A stretch of 64,000 nucleotides of DNA, taken from assembly GCA_029339195.1 (NCBI GenBank), contig JAPTJF010000150.1:1-64000 (forward strand), read 5' to 3'. This document shows, piece after piece, positions 35,481 to 45,121 of this stretch (the first letter of the stretch is position 1; every line of letters begins with the position of its first letter). A model generated the notes under the pieces. It did not search any database. It saw only the letters and a program-made list of their open reading frames with translations, and was not told where the DNA came from. The stretch is from Micractinium sp. NFX-FRZ. Lineage: Eukaryota > Chlorophyta > Trebouxiophyceae > Chlorellales > Chlorellaceae. A program made the position numbers and the translations under genes.

Positions 35481-35546
35481 CTGCAGACCCACAGGATCGA
35501 CTCCTTTGACCTAGAAGCCCTGGGCTTCACGGAGAGCGGCGAGTGA
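26834..35546 (+). CDS. Large single-pass membrane protein of unknown family
   Basis: I do not recognise this protein. Sixteen exons join with matching phase at every junction: 26834-26926, 27478-27569, 27790-27978, 28172-28311, 28506-28691, 28925-29105, 29312-29537, 29764-29998, 30370-30519, 30775-30868, 31086-31180, 31408-31563, 31824-32387, 32623-33667, 33968-34052 and 34422-35546, giving about 1551 residues. MLGLLLLLLALPASTQGQS is a clear signal peptide. Residues 20-550 form a mostly helical domain with scattered cysteines and N-glycosylation sequons (NHT, NAS). A hydrophobic segment, DPFVAAFVSLCVVSCASLYLY then HRSR (about 551-572), is a likely transmembrane helix with a basic stop-transfer end. 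The tail of nearly 1000 residues is low-complexity, rich in S/A/P/Q with polyQ, KKAK and HHHH stretches, ending DSFDLEALGFTESGE. A type I receptor-like or scaffold role is only a guess. The last exon is cut by the tandem duplication, but this copy is intact. Confidence 0.7.
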
Positions 35547-35711
35547 GGGCAATTGGGTGTGGTGGAGCGCAGCAGGAGCAGCGGGCACAGCAGGCGCTCA
35601 GCTCAGCCCAGCTCTGTGGGCAGCCGGTCACCTTCGGTGGGGGGTGCATGTGCGGGGCAAGGTGCGGCGGTGGCTCCCAGCCGGAGCCCCGCCGGTGTGG
35701 TAGCGGGCATA

Positions 35712-35716
35712 TGTAA
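35712..35716 (+). terminator. Putative polyadenylation signal TGTAA (membrane protein)
   Basis: TGTAA 165 bases past the stop at 35546; repeated at 41485-41489 in unit 2. Confidence 0.45.
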
Positions 35717-36595
35717 GCCTGCCCACCCAGCGGCTGGCCTCGGGTGGCAGCCAGCCGTGGCACCGTCTCCGCCCCGCCGGGCCGCTTGCAAGCCATGCCG
35801 CTGCGAGCGCGCCCAGCTCCCCCAGTATCAGTGTGTATCACGAGTTTCGTGCCTCTCCAACACTTGTCATGCGAGCTCTTCAGGCTTGCAAACCATGGCT
35901 GCCCCGGCTGTGCCTGCCGTGCTGCCCTTCGTCTCCGCCCTGCAAGCCCCCCTCAGTGGCACACATGTACCCTTGTCTGCCCGTCCGGCCCACGCAAGTG
36001 TGCGGCCCAGGGCAACAGGAGGGCCCGTCCCTGCACACACTCACCCCACTCACACCCAAGCTCCTCCTGCCCACAATCTCCACTCCCCTCCGTCGATCCT
36101 CTCAGTCCCAAGTAGAGTTGCATTTTTCTTCAAATCCCTCATATTATTACGCTTTCCCTGTGTGGCTGCGCACCACACGCACACATGTAGTGTGAGGCAC
36201 TGGCTTGGCTGGGGGGCGCGGTCCCCCCGCCAGCCCATTCCTGCTGTGCTTGGTCGGCGCCTCATCAGCATTGTAACACAACTGCGATGCAAGCACTGAG
36301 CACAGTGGCGGAGGTGCGTTGCAGCCATCCCACTGCGGTGCGCAGAGGGGGCGAAGGGCTGCTGGCAGGGGTGGCCACGTCAAGTTGGAGTGTTGGGCTG
36401 CAATGGGCGCTTGTCGTGTTGAAGCGGCAGCACGTGTGGCTGTGGTGGGGCCTGTGTGTGCCACAAACTTCGTGAAGGGCAGCCCAAAGCCCATCAGGCC
36501 GTGCCATAACATGTGGCACACGTACATCTGGCGCTATCTGTCTCTCCACCCATCTACTACCGGCGGAAGCGACAGCGGCCGCAGCAAGCCAGATG

Positions 36596-36601
36596 TATAT
36601 A
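36596..36601 (+). promoter_or_regulatory. Candidate TATA box of glutaredoxin copy 1
   Basis: TATATA (GTATATAGGGGG context) about 205 bases before the glutaredoxin ATG. It is one of few such motifs in this GC-rich window. The placement fits a TATA promoter with a long 5' UTR. Confidence 0.4.
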
Positions 36602-36806
36602 GGGGGCATTGCAGTGCAACCCAACAGCCATCAATGTGTGGGCTGTGTGTGCCGCCATGCAATGCCAGTCACAACCTGGGATGACCAGTGCCTACCCTCC
36701 AGCACTTTGTGGGGGCAGAAGCTGCCCTTGTAGGCGCGCTGCGCTGGCAGGTTGATTCTCACCTGAAAGGTTAGGCCAATAGGCAGTAGGCCCCAGAACC
36801 CAGCTG

Positions 36807-38272
36807 ATGCTGCGAGTGTGCACAAAGGCTTCTAGCTCCCTCCACCGCCTGTGGCACCGCTCATCAGCCCTCGGACGCCTCTCCTCCTCGCCCCTCTCGA
36901 CGGAAGCGGGCGATCCCATGGACCAGGTCGGCCAGACGCGGCCCGGGCGCCTGAGCGACGCCCCTCCGGCGGGCTCGGGCGTGCCGGCTGGCGGGTTGCC
37001 CGGCGCCGCCGCCACAGCTGGCGGGGACCCTGGCGCCGTCATCGACCAGACTGTGCGCAGCAGCAAGGCGGCTGTCTTCTCCAAAGTCATCTGCCCCAGC
37101 TCTCGCAAGGCCAAGGAGGTGAGGGGGCAGCGTACCGTTGGCTTTTGGCGTTTCAAGTGGCTAGAGCAATGAGGGGCTTGGAAGGCGAGGGGCCTCCTAA
37201 GGGGCGTGTCGTGGGGAAGGTGAGGGGGCACAGCAGGTTGCTGGGATGTTCTGCAGTGCTGCACTATACAGCAGGGCACCGGCGAGGGGATGTGCGCTGC
37301 TGCGGCTGGTTGTGCTGGCATTCCTGGCTTCCCCGCCCTGCCAGCATGCTACCTTGCCTGCAGCTTGGGGGTTTCTGGCGCCACCCCAGCCCTGTCACCC
37401 CGCCCCCACTCACCGCCACCTGCCTCCCATCCTCCGCCCTGCCCCCTGCATCTCCTGGGGATCTGAGAGAGGCCTGGGTGCCCCCTATGCCGCTGCTCAC
37501 AACCCCGACACCCACGTGGCCTTTGCTTGGCACCCCCCTGCCTCATTCCTGCCCCTGACCCTGCGCCCTCCCCACCACTGCCTGCCCCCTGCAGACCCTG
37601 GGCAGTCACCTGTGGCCAGCTGCCTGGAGCACATCAACAAACAAGTAACAGCAACCACCAGCAGGCTGCTCTCCACCCGCCCAGCTGCTCTCCCCACCCC
37701 ACCCCCTGCAGATCCTGGGCGGCCGCCTGCCGCCAGGTGGCATGACTGTTGTGGAGCTGGACCAGCGGCCCGACGGGGCGGCGCTGCAGGATGAGCTGGA
37801 GAGGCGCACGGTGAGGCGTGGGAGGGCTGGTCAATCCTTTTCCGTCCCCTGGCCGTGCAGGCTGTCAAACGGCGTCTTCCTCCTCTTCATTGCTGTTGTG
37901 TGGGTGCTGTGTTGGGAAGGCTGTGCGCTGGAACAGACGCCCGGTGATGCGACGCTGCGTAGCGTGGCGCCACGGCGGGTGCGTGTGATACTCCCGCTGT
38001 TCCCCTGAGTTGATTGTGCCGTGGGTGGCCGAGGGAGGGGCTCACAGCGCGTGGCGGGTGCCCAGGCGTGCGAAGCTGCAGGGTGCGCTGCCTGCGCTGC
38101 CGACTTGCATTTTTTTCTAATAGGCTGGCGCTGAGCTCCCGCCTCATTTGCCCCCCTGCAGGGCAAGCGCACGGTGCCGATTGTGTTCCTGCGGGGCGAG
38201 TTTGTGGGGGGCGCCGATGACCTGGATGCGCTGGAGAGCAGCGGCCAGCTGGACGCCAAGCTGGCAGGGTAG
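36807..38272 (+). CDS. Glutaredoxin with CPSS active site, probably mitochondrial (copy 1)
   Basis: Glutaredoxins reduce or glutathionylate proteins, or carry Fe-S clusters, using glutathione. Exons 36807-37118, 37712-37810 and 38162-38272 join at phase 0 to give 173 residues. The first about 60 residues are rich in S, R, L and A with few acids (MLRVCTKASSSLHRLWHRSS), fitting an organelle, likely mitochondrial, presequence. The domain has AVFSKVICPSSRKAKE, then RTVPIVFLRGEFVGGADDL, which matches the active site, the TVP cis-proline and the GG glutathione-binding segment. The active site reads CPSS, not CPYC or CGFS: one cysteine only, so monothiol chemistry is expected. The whole gene, including its TATA candidate, is duplicated at 42580. 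A possible extra acceptor at about 37594 was not used because it breaks the domain. Confidence 0.88.
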
Positions 38273-38524
38273 AGCGAGATGCTGCCAAAGAAGGCGGCTG
38301 TTGTCAGCCCGCCACGCATGCTGGGCTGCTGCCGTTGGGGCACTGGAGAACGGCTCTCAGCTGGGCGCGGAGCTGGCAGGCTGACGCGGGAGGCAGCCGT
38401 CAGAAAGGGGCAGCTGCCTGCCCTCTTGGCCTGATAGCCTGCTGTTGCGGGGCTCTCACTGCTGAAAGGCGCGCTCTTTTCCTGTGGAAGCTGGAGCCCT
38501 TTGGGGTGTCATTGCTCTCTCCAG

Positions 38525-38529
38525 TGTAA
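38525..38529 (+). terminator. Putative polyadenylation signal TGTAA (glutaredoxin copy 1)
   Basis: TGTAA about 250 bases past the glutaredoxin stop; repeated at 44298-44302. Confidence 0.4.
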
Positions 38530-39285
38530 GCGCTAACTTCTCAACAGCTGGGGACGGATGCACCTGGCTGCAGAGCTGGCAGGTTGAGAGAGAAGGGGGA
38601 GGCGACAGGCCAACCTGCAGCTGCACTCAGGCCAGTGGCAGCAGTCTGCAGTGCGTGCTGCAGTGATTGCCGGCTGCAGTGCGTGGAAAGCAGCGGGCTG
38701 TGCCAGGCAGACCAGACAGGCTGGAGGCACTGAAGAGCAGCAGGCAGCGCCTGGCGAGCTGGACAGCTATGGCACCAAAGAGGGGCAGGCGGGAGGCACG
38801 CCAGGCGGGCTAGGCAGCTGCTGCGCTTCGCCAGGCGGCCGACAGGCTGGCCAGCGCGATGTGCCGTCGCGTGTGCACGTCCCCTCGATCTCACTGCGGC
38901 CTCACCACCACGCTTTGCCCTTGCCCTGTGCATCGAGTGCTTCCGGAAGTGACGTTACAACTGTACTGGGAGCGCCGCCGTGCCATAAAATGGTGGGAGA
39001 GATGCGGCGACGGGGGGACGAATGGGCCGCCCCTGGCTGAGCGAAGAGTGCGAGGTGCGTGGGGGGGCAAAAGTGGGGGGTGAATTTTCTGCTCGGAGTG
39101 GTTCAGCAAAAAAAGAATACAACCCCCGCATGCGGGGGGTTGGGGGTGGCTGGGGGGTGTGGGGCTCCAGGACTCTAGCGCCCCAGGGCGGGAGGGGCGC
39201 ACGCCCCCCACGCCCCCGCGTGCCGCACCGGCGCCGCGCCCCCCGCCCCGGCGGGCTGGCCGCCGCCGGCCGCCACGCCCATCAA

Positions 39286-39328
<43 letters not shown>

Positions 39329-39330
39329 GG
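39286..39330. repeat. (CTG)n microsatellite
   Basis: About 11 CTG units broken by one CTACTG; also present at 45059-45103 in unit 2 with the same length. Confidence 0.9.
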
Positions 39331-39348
39331 ACCGCTGGGGCCGACAGC

Positions 39349-40688
39349 TTACATAGACTGAGCCTGCAGAGACAAGCAGCGGGCAGGGTGGCACGAGTTG
39401 TTTAGCGGACAGCAGAAGAGGCATGCAAGCAACGTCAGGCACAGTCCAGCATGTGCGCAGCCAGCAGGAAGGGCAGGCATTCTGGGGACGGACATGGCTA
39501 GGCGGAACCAACCAGCAGAACTGCGTACAAGTGGACACGGCTGCTGCGAACAGTCACATCAAAGCAGGCAGCGTGAAGCGCCAGCGCAGCAACATCAGCA
39601 CAGCAGGCAACTCACGGTGGTGTACAGCTCAGCAGAGATCTTCTCCAGCTGGCCCTTGACCGACAGGTCAATCTGGGTGGAGCCTGCGGCAGGGGCAGCA
39701 TGGCAGGGGGGGGTGCCACGAGTCGGACAACGACAGCTGTGCACAGTGCGCTGCGTGGGGGACAGGCCACTGTGGGTGGGGCCTGCGGCAGGAATGCACG
39801 GCAGGGGGGTGGTGTGCTGGGCCCATCCTCTCGGGGAGGCCGGCGTCCGCCCCTCTCCTCACCCCTCACCTCCGCATCAACCCTGTACACATGGATCGCC
39901 GTGCTCCACCCCAACCAGCCAGCAGGTTGGCATCCACCGTGGATCCGGCCACAGCAGCCTCCCAGGCCCCACATAGAGGCAGGAATCATGCTGTATGAGG
40001 CTCACCGTACTCGACCACGAACCCGGCCACCAGGTCGGCGTCCACCACCGGCTTCAGCTTGATGTTCTTGCTGCCAGTCAGCTCCTGCAGCTTCTTGGCA
40101 ATCAGGAACTGCTGCTCCTGCTCCAGCTTGACGGCGGAGCGCAGCGTGGCCACCTGGAGGCACAGCGGGGCGCAGCAGGGCACAGCGTGAGCAAGCGATG
40201 GATGGGCAGGTTGGCTTCCGCGTCGCCGCACTGCTGAATGCTGTGCTTGTTTTGTTGTTGCTGCAGCGTGAGGGGATGCCAGTGTGTGCGACACGCCCGC
40301 GGCCTAGACTGTTGCTGCACTCGTGCCTGCAGCCACATGAGCCCACATGCTGCCACCACCAGCCGCCAGCTGCCGCCACCTGGCGCACCTGCGTGTCGGT
40401 CAGCACGCAGTAGCTCTTCTCAAACACCTCGCAGATCTCCTCCAGGGCATCCACGCGGTTCTGCAGAGCAGGGCGGCGGGAGACAGGAGAGCAGGGCCGG
40501 GTGAGACGGGCGGGGCAGGGGCGGGAGGGCGCGGGGCGTGCAGGCGCATGATCAGCGCGTGCAGCCCCTGCCAGTGTCACCCCCCGACACAGCCTTGTTG
40601 CACACCCAGCAACCAGCTGCGTGCGCACGTCACAATACCTCCCGTCGTCCACCCAGGCCCAGCACAGCGTGCCCAGCATGCCGAGCGC
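39349..40688 (-). pseudogene. 3' fragment of atpD (chloroplast ATP synthase delta), 5' truncated
   Basis: Carries only the last four coding exons (40460-40389, 40153-40006, 39683-39616, 39363-39349). These encode the part from NRVDALEEICEVFEK to the end, identical to the intact gene at 45122. The first three exons, with the transit peptide and N-terminal half, are missing because the duplication stopped inside intron 3. Upstream of the break lies the tail of another gene, so this copy has no promoter of its own and cannot make a full delta subunit. Confidence 0.9.
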
Positions 40689-41222
40689 GGCGGCGCTGCT
40701 GTTCATGCAGCAGCTGGAGCTGCAGCAGCAGAGCCTGGCGCTGGCGTCGGCTGGGCAGGCGGCTGGCGGCCTGTCTGGCAGCCCCGACTCGGCGCCCCTG
40801 TCCCCTCAGCAGCTGCCGCCCGCGTCGGCAGACATGCTGCGCGACGTGCTGGGCAGCCCGCTGAGCCTGCTGCCACGTGGCAGCACGCCAGCTGGCGGCC
40901 ACGAGCGCAGCATGCGCCCCAGCATGAGCCTCAGCCGCGAGCTGGCGGCGGCGCAGGCGCAGGCGCTGCGCACGCTGGGCGAGCTGGCGGAGGAGCCGGC
41001 GCTGGGCATGCACAGCATGAGCCCCGCGGGCAGCCCGCGGCGCGCCCACGCGGCCCGCGACCTCGGCCTCTCCATGCACAGCGCCGCTGCGCTGCGCCCC
41101 TCGCTGGACGCGGCAGGTGCCGGCGGTGGCGGCGCTGCTGACCACCACCACCACCAGCACCTCCACGGCCAGGGCCAGGGGTCTCCCCTGTCTGCCCCCG
41201 CCTCCCTGCTGCCGCACAGTGG

Positions 41223-41253
<31 letters not shown>

Positions 41254-41319
41254 CTGCAGACCCACAGGATCGACTCCTTTGACCTAGAAGCCCTGGGCTT
41301 CACGGAGAGCGGCGAGTGA
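40689..41319 (+). pseudogene. 3' fragment of the large membrane-protein gene (last-exon tail)
   Basis: Repeats the last 631 bases of exon 16 of the gene at 26834, from AALLFMQQLELQQQ to the stop. It lacks the signal peptide, the ectodomain and the membrane segment. The frame is open across the junction, and an ATG at 40678, in the copied atpD intron, is in frame. A 213-residue tail-only protein is therefore possible if transcribed, though no promoter is evident. Confidence 0.88.
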
Positions 41320-42579
41320 GGGCAATTGGGTGTGGTGGAGCGCAGCAGGAGCAGCGGGCACAGCAGGCGCTCAGCTCAGCCCAGCTCTGTGGGCAGCCGG
41401 TCACCTTCGGTGGGGGGTGCATGTGCGGGGCAAGGTGCGGCGGTGGCTCCCAGCCGGAGCCCCGCCGGTGTGGTAGCGGGCATATGTAAGCCTGCCCACC
41501 CAGCGGCTGGCCTCGGGTGGCAGCCAGCCGTGGCACCGTCTCCGCCCCGCCGGGCCGCTTGCAAGCCATGCCGCTGCGAGCGCGCCCAGCTCCCCCAGTA
41601 TCAGTGTGTATCACGAGTTTCGTGCCTCTCCAACACTTGTCATGCGAGCTCTTCAGGCTTGCAAACCATGGCTGCCCCGGCTGTGCCTGCCGTGCTGCCC
41701 TTCGTCTCCGCCCTGCAAGCCCCCCTCAGTGGCACACATGTACCCTTGTCTGCCCGTCCGGCCCACGCAAGTGTGCGGCCCAGGGCAACAGGAGGGCCCG
41801 TCCCTGCACACACTCACCCCACTCACACCCAAGCTCCTCCTGCCCACAATCTCCACTCCCCTCCGTCGATCCTCTCAGTCCCAAGTAGAGTTGCATTTTT
41901 CTTCAAATCCCTCATATTATTACGCTTTCCCTGTGTGGCTGCGCACCACACGCACACATGTAGTGTGAGGCACTGGCTTGGCTGGGGGGCGCGGTCCCCC
42001 CGCCAGCCCATTCCTGCTGTGCTTGGTCGGCGCCTCATCAGCATTGTAACACAACTGCGATGCAAGCACTGAGCACAGTGGCGGAGGTGCGTTGCAGCCA
42101 TCCCACTGCGGTGCGCAGAGGGGGCGAAGGGCTGCTGGCAGGGGTGGCCACGTCAAGTTGGAGTGTTGGGCTGCAATGGGCGCTTGTCGTGTTGAAGCGG
42201 CAGCACGTGTGGCTGTGGTGGGGCCTGTGTGTGCCACAAACTTCGTGAAGGGCAGCCCAAAGCCCATCAGGCCGTGCCATAACATGTGGCACACGTACAT
42301 CTGGCGCTATCTGTCTCTCCACCCATCTACTACCGGCGGAAGCGACAGCGGCCGCAGCAAGCCAGATGTATATAGGGGGCATTGCAGTGCAACCCAACAG
42401 CCATCAATGTGTGGGCTGTGTGTGCCGCCATGCAATGCCAGTCACAACCTGGGATGACCAGTGCCTACCCTCCAGCACTTTGTGGGGGCAGAAGCTGCCC
42501 TTGTAGGCGCGCTGCGCTGGCAGGTTGATTCTCACCTGAAAGGTTAGGCCAATAGGCAGTAGGCCCCAGAACCCAGCTG
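41320..42579. other. Duplicate of the spacer before the glutaredoxin gene
   Basis: Copy of 35547-36806, including TGTAA at 41485 and the TATATA candidate at 42369-42374. No gene seen. Confidence 0.6.
42369..42374 (+). promoter_or_regulatory. Candidate TATA box of glutaredoxin copy 2
   Basis: Identical in sequence and distance (about 205 bases before the ATG) to the candidate at 36596. Confidence 0.4.
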
Positions 42580-44045
42580 ATGCTGCGAGTGTGCACAAAG
42601 GCTTCTAGCTCCCTCCACCGCCTGTGGCACCGCTCATCAGCCCTCGGACGCCTCTCCTCCTCGCCCCTCTCGACGGAAGCGGGCGATCCCATGGACCAGG
42701 TCGGCCAGACGCGGCCCGGGCGCCTGAGCGACGCCCCTCCGGCGGGCTCGGGCGTGCCGGCTGGCGGGTTGCCCGGCGCCGCCGCCACAGCTGGCGGGGA
42801 CCCTGGCGCCGTCATCGACCAGACTGTGCGCAGCAGCAAGGCGGCTGTCTTCTCCAAAGTCATCTGCCCCAGCTCTCGCAAGGCCAAGGAGGTGAGGGGG
42901 CAGCGTACCGTTGGCTTTTGGCGTTTCAAGTGGCTAGAGCAATGAGGGGCTTGGAAGGCGAGGGGCCTCCTAAGGGGCGTGTCGTGGGGAAGGTGAGGGG
43001 GCACAGCAGGTTGCTGGGATGTTCTGCAGTGCTGCACTATACAGCAGGGCACCGGCGAGGGGATGTGCGCTGCTGCGGCTGGTTGTGCTGGCATTCCTGG
43101 CTTCCCCGCCCTGCCAGCATGCTACCTTGCCTGCAGCTTGGGGGTTTCTGGCGCCACCCCAGCCCTGTCACCCCGCCCCCACTCACCGCCACCTGCCTCC
43201 CATCCTCCGCCCTGCCCCCTGCATCTCCTGGGGATCTGAGAGAGGCCTGGGTGCCCCCTATGCCGCTGCTCACAACCCCGACACCCACGTGGCCTTTGCT
43301 TGGCACCCCCCTGCCTCATTCCTGCCCCTGACCCTGCGCCCTCCCCACCACTGCCTGCCCCCTGCAGACCCTGGGCAGTCACCTGTGGCCAGCTGCCTGG
43401 AGCACATCAACAAACAAGTAACAGCAACCACCAGCAGGCTGCTCTCCACCCGCCCAGCTGCTCTCCCCACCCCACCCCCTGCAGATCCTGGGCGGCCGCC
43501 TGCCGCCAGGTGGCATGACTGTTGTGGAGCTGGACCAGCGGCCCGACGGGGCGGCGCTGCAGGATGAGCTGGAGAGGCGCACGGTGAGGCGTGGGAGGGC
43601 TGGTCAATCCTTTTCCGTCCCCTGGCCGTGCAGGCTGTCAAACGGCGTCTTCCTCCTCTTCATTGCTGTTGTGTGGGTGCTGTGTTGGGAAGGCTGTGCG
43701 CTGGAACAGACGCCCGGTGATGCGACGCTGCGTAGCGTGGCGCCACGGCGGGTGCGTGTGATACTCCCGCTGTTCCCCTGAGTTGATTGTGCCGTGGGTG
43801 GCCGAGGGAGGGGCTCACAGCGCGTGGCGGGTGCCCAGGCGTGCGAAGCTGCAGGGTGCGCTGCCTGCGCTGCCGACTTGCATTTTTTTCTAATAGGCTG
43901 GCGCTGAGCTCCCGCCTCATTTGCCCCCCTGCAGGGCAAGCGCACGGTGCCGATTGTGTTCCTGCGGGGCGAGTTTGTGGGGGGCGCCGATGACCTGGAT
44001 GCGCTGGAGAGCAGCGGCCAGCTGGACGCCAAGCTGGCAGGGTAG
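42580..44045 (+). CDS. Glutaredoxin with CPSS active site, probably mitochondrial (copy 2)
   Basis: Exons 42580-42891, 43485-43583 and 43935-44045 repeat copy 1 at an offset of 5773 and give the same 173-residue protein. The promoter-proximal 1.26 kb and the 3' flank are also copied, so both genes should be expressed alike and may raise dosage. Domain and active-site notes are as for copy 1. If the repeat is an assembly artefact, only one locus exists. Confidence 0.85.
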
Positions 44046-45058
44046 AGCGAGATGCTGCCAAAGAAGGCGGCTGTTGTCAGCCCGCCACGCATGCTGGGCT
44101 GCTGCCGTTGGGGCACTGGAGAACGGCTCTCAGCTGGGCGCGGAGCTGGCAGGCTGACGCGGGAGGCAGCCGTCAGAAAGGGGCAGCTGCCTGCCCTCTT
44201 GGCCTGATAGCCTGCTGTTGCGGGGCTCTCACTGCTGAAAGGCGCGCTCTTTTCCTGTGGAAGCTGGAGCCCTTTGGGGTGTCATTGCTCTCTCCAGTGT
44301 AAGCGCTAACTTCTCAACAGCTGGGGACGGATGCACCTGGCTGCAGAGCTGGCAGGTTGAGAGAGAAGGGGGAGGCGACAGGCCAACCTGCAGCTGCACT
44401 CAGGCCAGTGGCAGCAGTCTGCAGTGCGTGCTGCAGTGATTGCCGGCTGCAGTGCGTGGAAAGCAGCGGGCTGTGCCAGGCAGACCAGACAGGCTGGAGG
44501 CACTGAAGAGCAGCAGGCAGCGCCTGGCGAGCTGGACAGCTATGGCACCAAAGAGGGGCAGGCGGGAGGCACGCCAGGCGGGCTAGGCAGCTGCTGCGCT
44601 TCGCCAGGCGGCCGACAGGCTGGCCAGCGCGATGTGCCGTCGCGTGTGCACGTCCCCTCGATCTCACTGCGGCCTCACCACCACGCTTTGCCCTTGCCCT
44701 GTGCATCGAGTGCTTCCGGAAGTGACGTTACAACTGTACTGGGAGCGCCGCCGTGCCATAAAATGGTGGGAGAGATGCGGCGACGGGGGGACGAATGGGC
44801 CGCCCCTGGCTGAGCGAAGAGTGCGAGGTGCGTGGGGGGGCAAAAGTGGGGGGTGAATTTTCTGCTCGGAGTGGTTCAGCAAAAAAAGAATACAACCCCC
44901 GCATGCGGGGGGTTGGGGGTGGCTGGGGGGTGTGGGGCTCCAGGACTCTAGCGCCCCAGGGCGGGAGGGGCGCACGCCCCCCACGCCCCCGCGTGCCGCA
45001 CCGGCGCCGCGCCCCCCGCCCCGGCGGGCTGGCCGCCGCCGGCCGCCACGCCCATCAA

Positions 45059-45101
<43 letters not shown>

Positions 45102-45121
45102 GGACCGCTGGGGCCGACAGC
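44046..45121. other. Convergent spacer, glutaredoxin copy 2 / intact atpD
   Basis: Copy of 38273-39348, with TGTAA at 44298 and the (CTG)n run at 45059-45103. No gene seen. Confidence 0.6.

Larger units (their letters stand above)
35547..36806. other. Intergenic region, membrane-protein 3' side / glutaredoxin promoter
   Basis: The left part is the probable 3' UTR with TGTAA at 35712. The right part should hold the glutaredoxin promoter with a TATATA at 36596. No gene seen. It is duplicated at 41320-42579. Confidence 0.5.
38273..39348. other. Convergent intergenic region, glutaredoxin / atpD fragment
   Basis: Holds the glutaredoxin 3' UTR (TGTAA at 38525) and a GC-rich right end with a (CTG)11-like run at about 39286-39322. 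No gene seen. It is duplicated at 44046-45121. Confidence 0.5.
34916..40688. repeat. Tandem duplication, unit 1 (5773 bp)
   Basis: First of two direct repeats with no spacer. It starts at the third base of a CTG codon in the last exon of the membrane-protein gene and ends inside an atpD intron. Every ORF compared between the units is identical in length and translation, at a constant offset of 5773. Confidence 0.95.

Noticed and set aside
37590..37640. Extra glutaredoxin exon starting at the acceptor near 37594
   Set aside because: It would insert unrelated residues between KAKE and ILGG and break the thioredoxin fold; the acceptor at 37711 gives a continuous domain.
40689..41319. Unit-2 tail as an independent functional gene
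   Set aside because: It lacks the 5' four-fifths of the parent gene and a visible promoter; kept as a pseudogene fragment, with the in-frame ATG noted as a finding.
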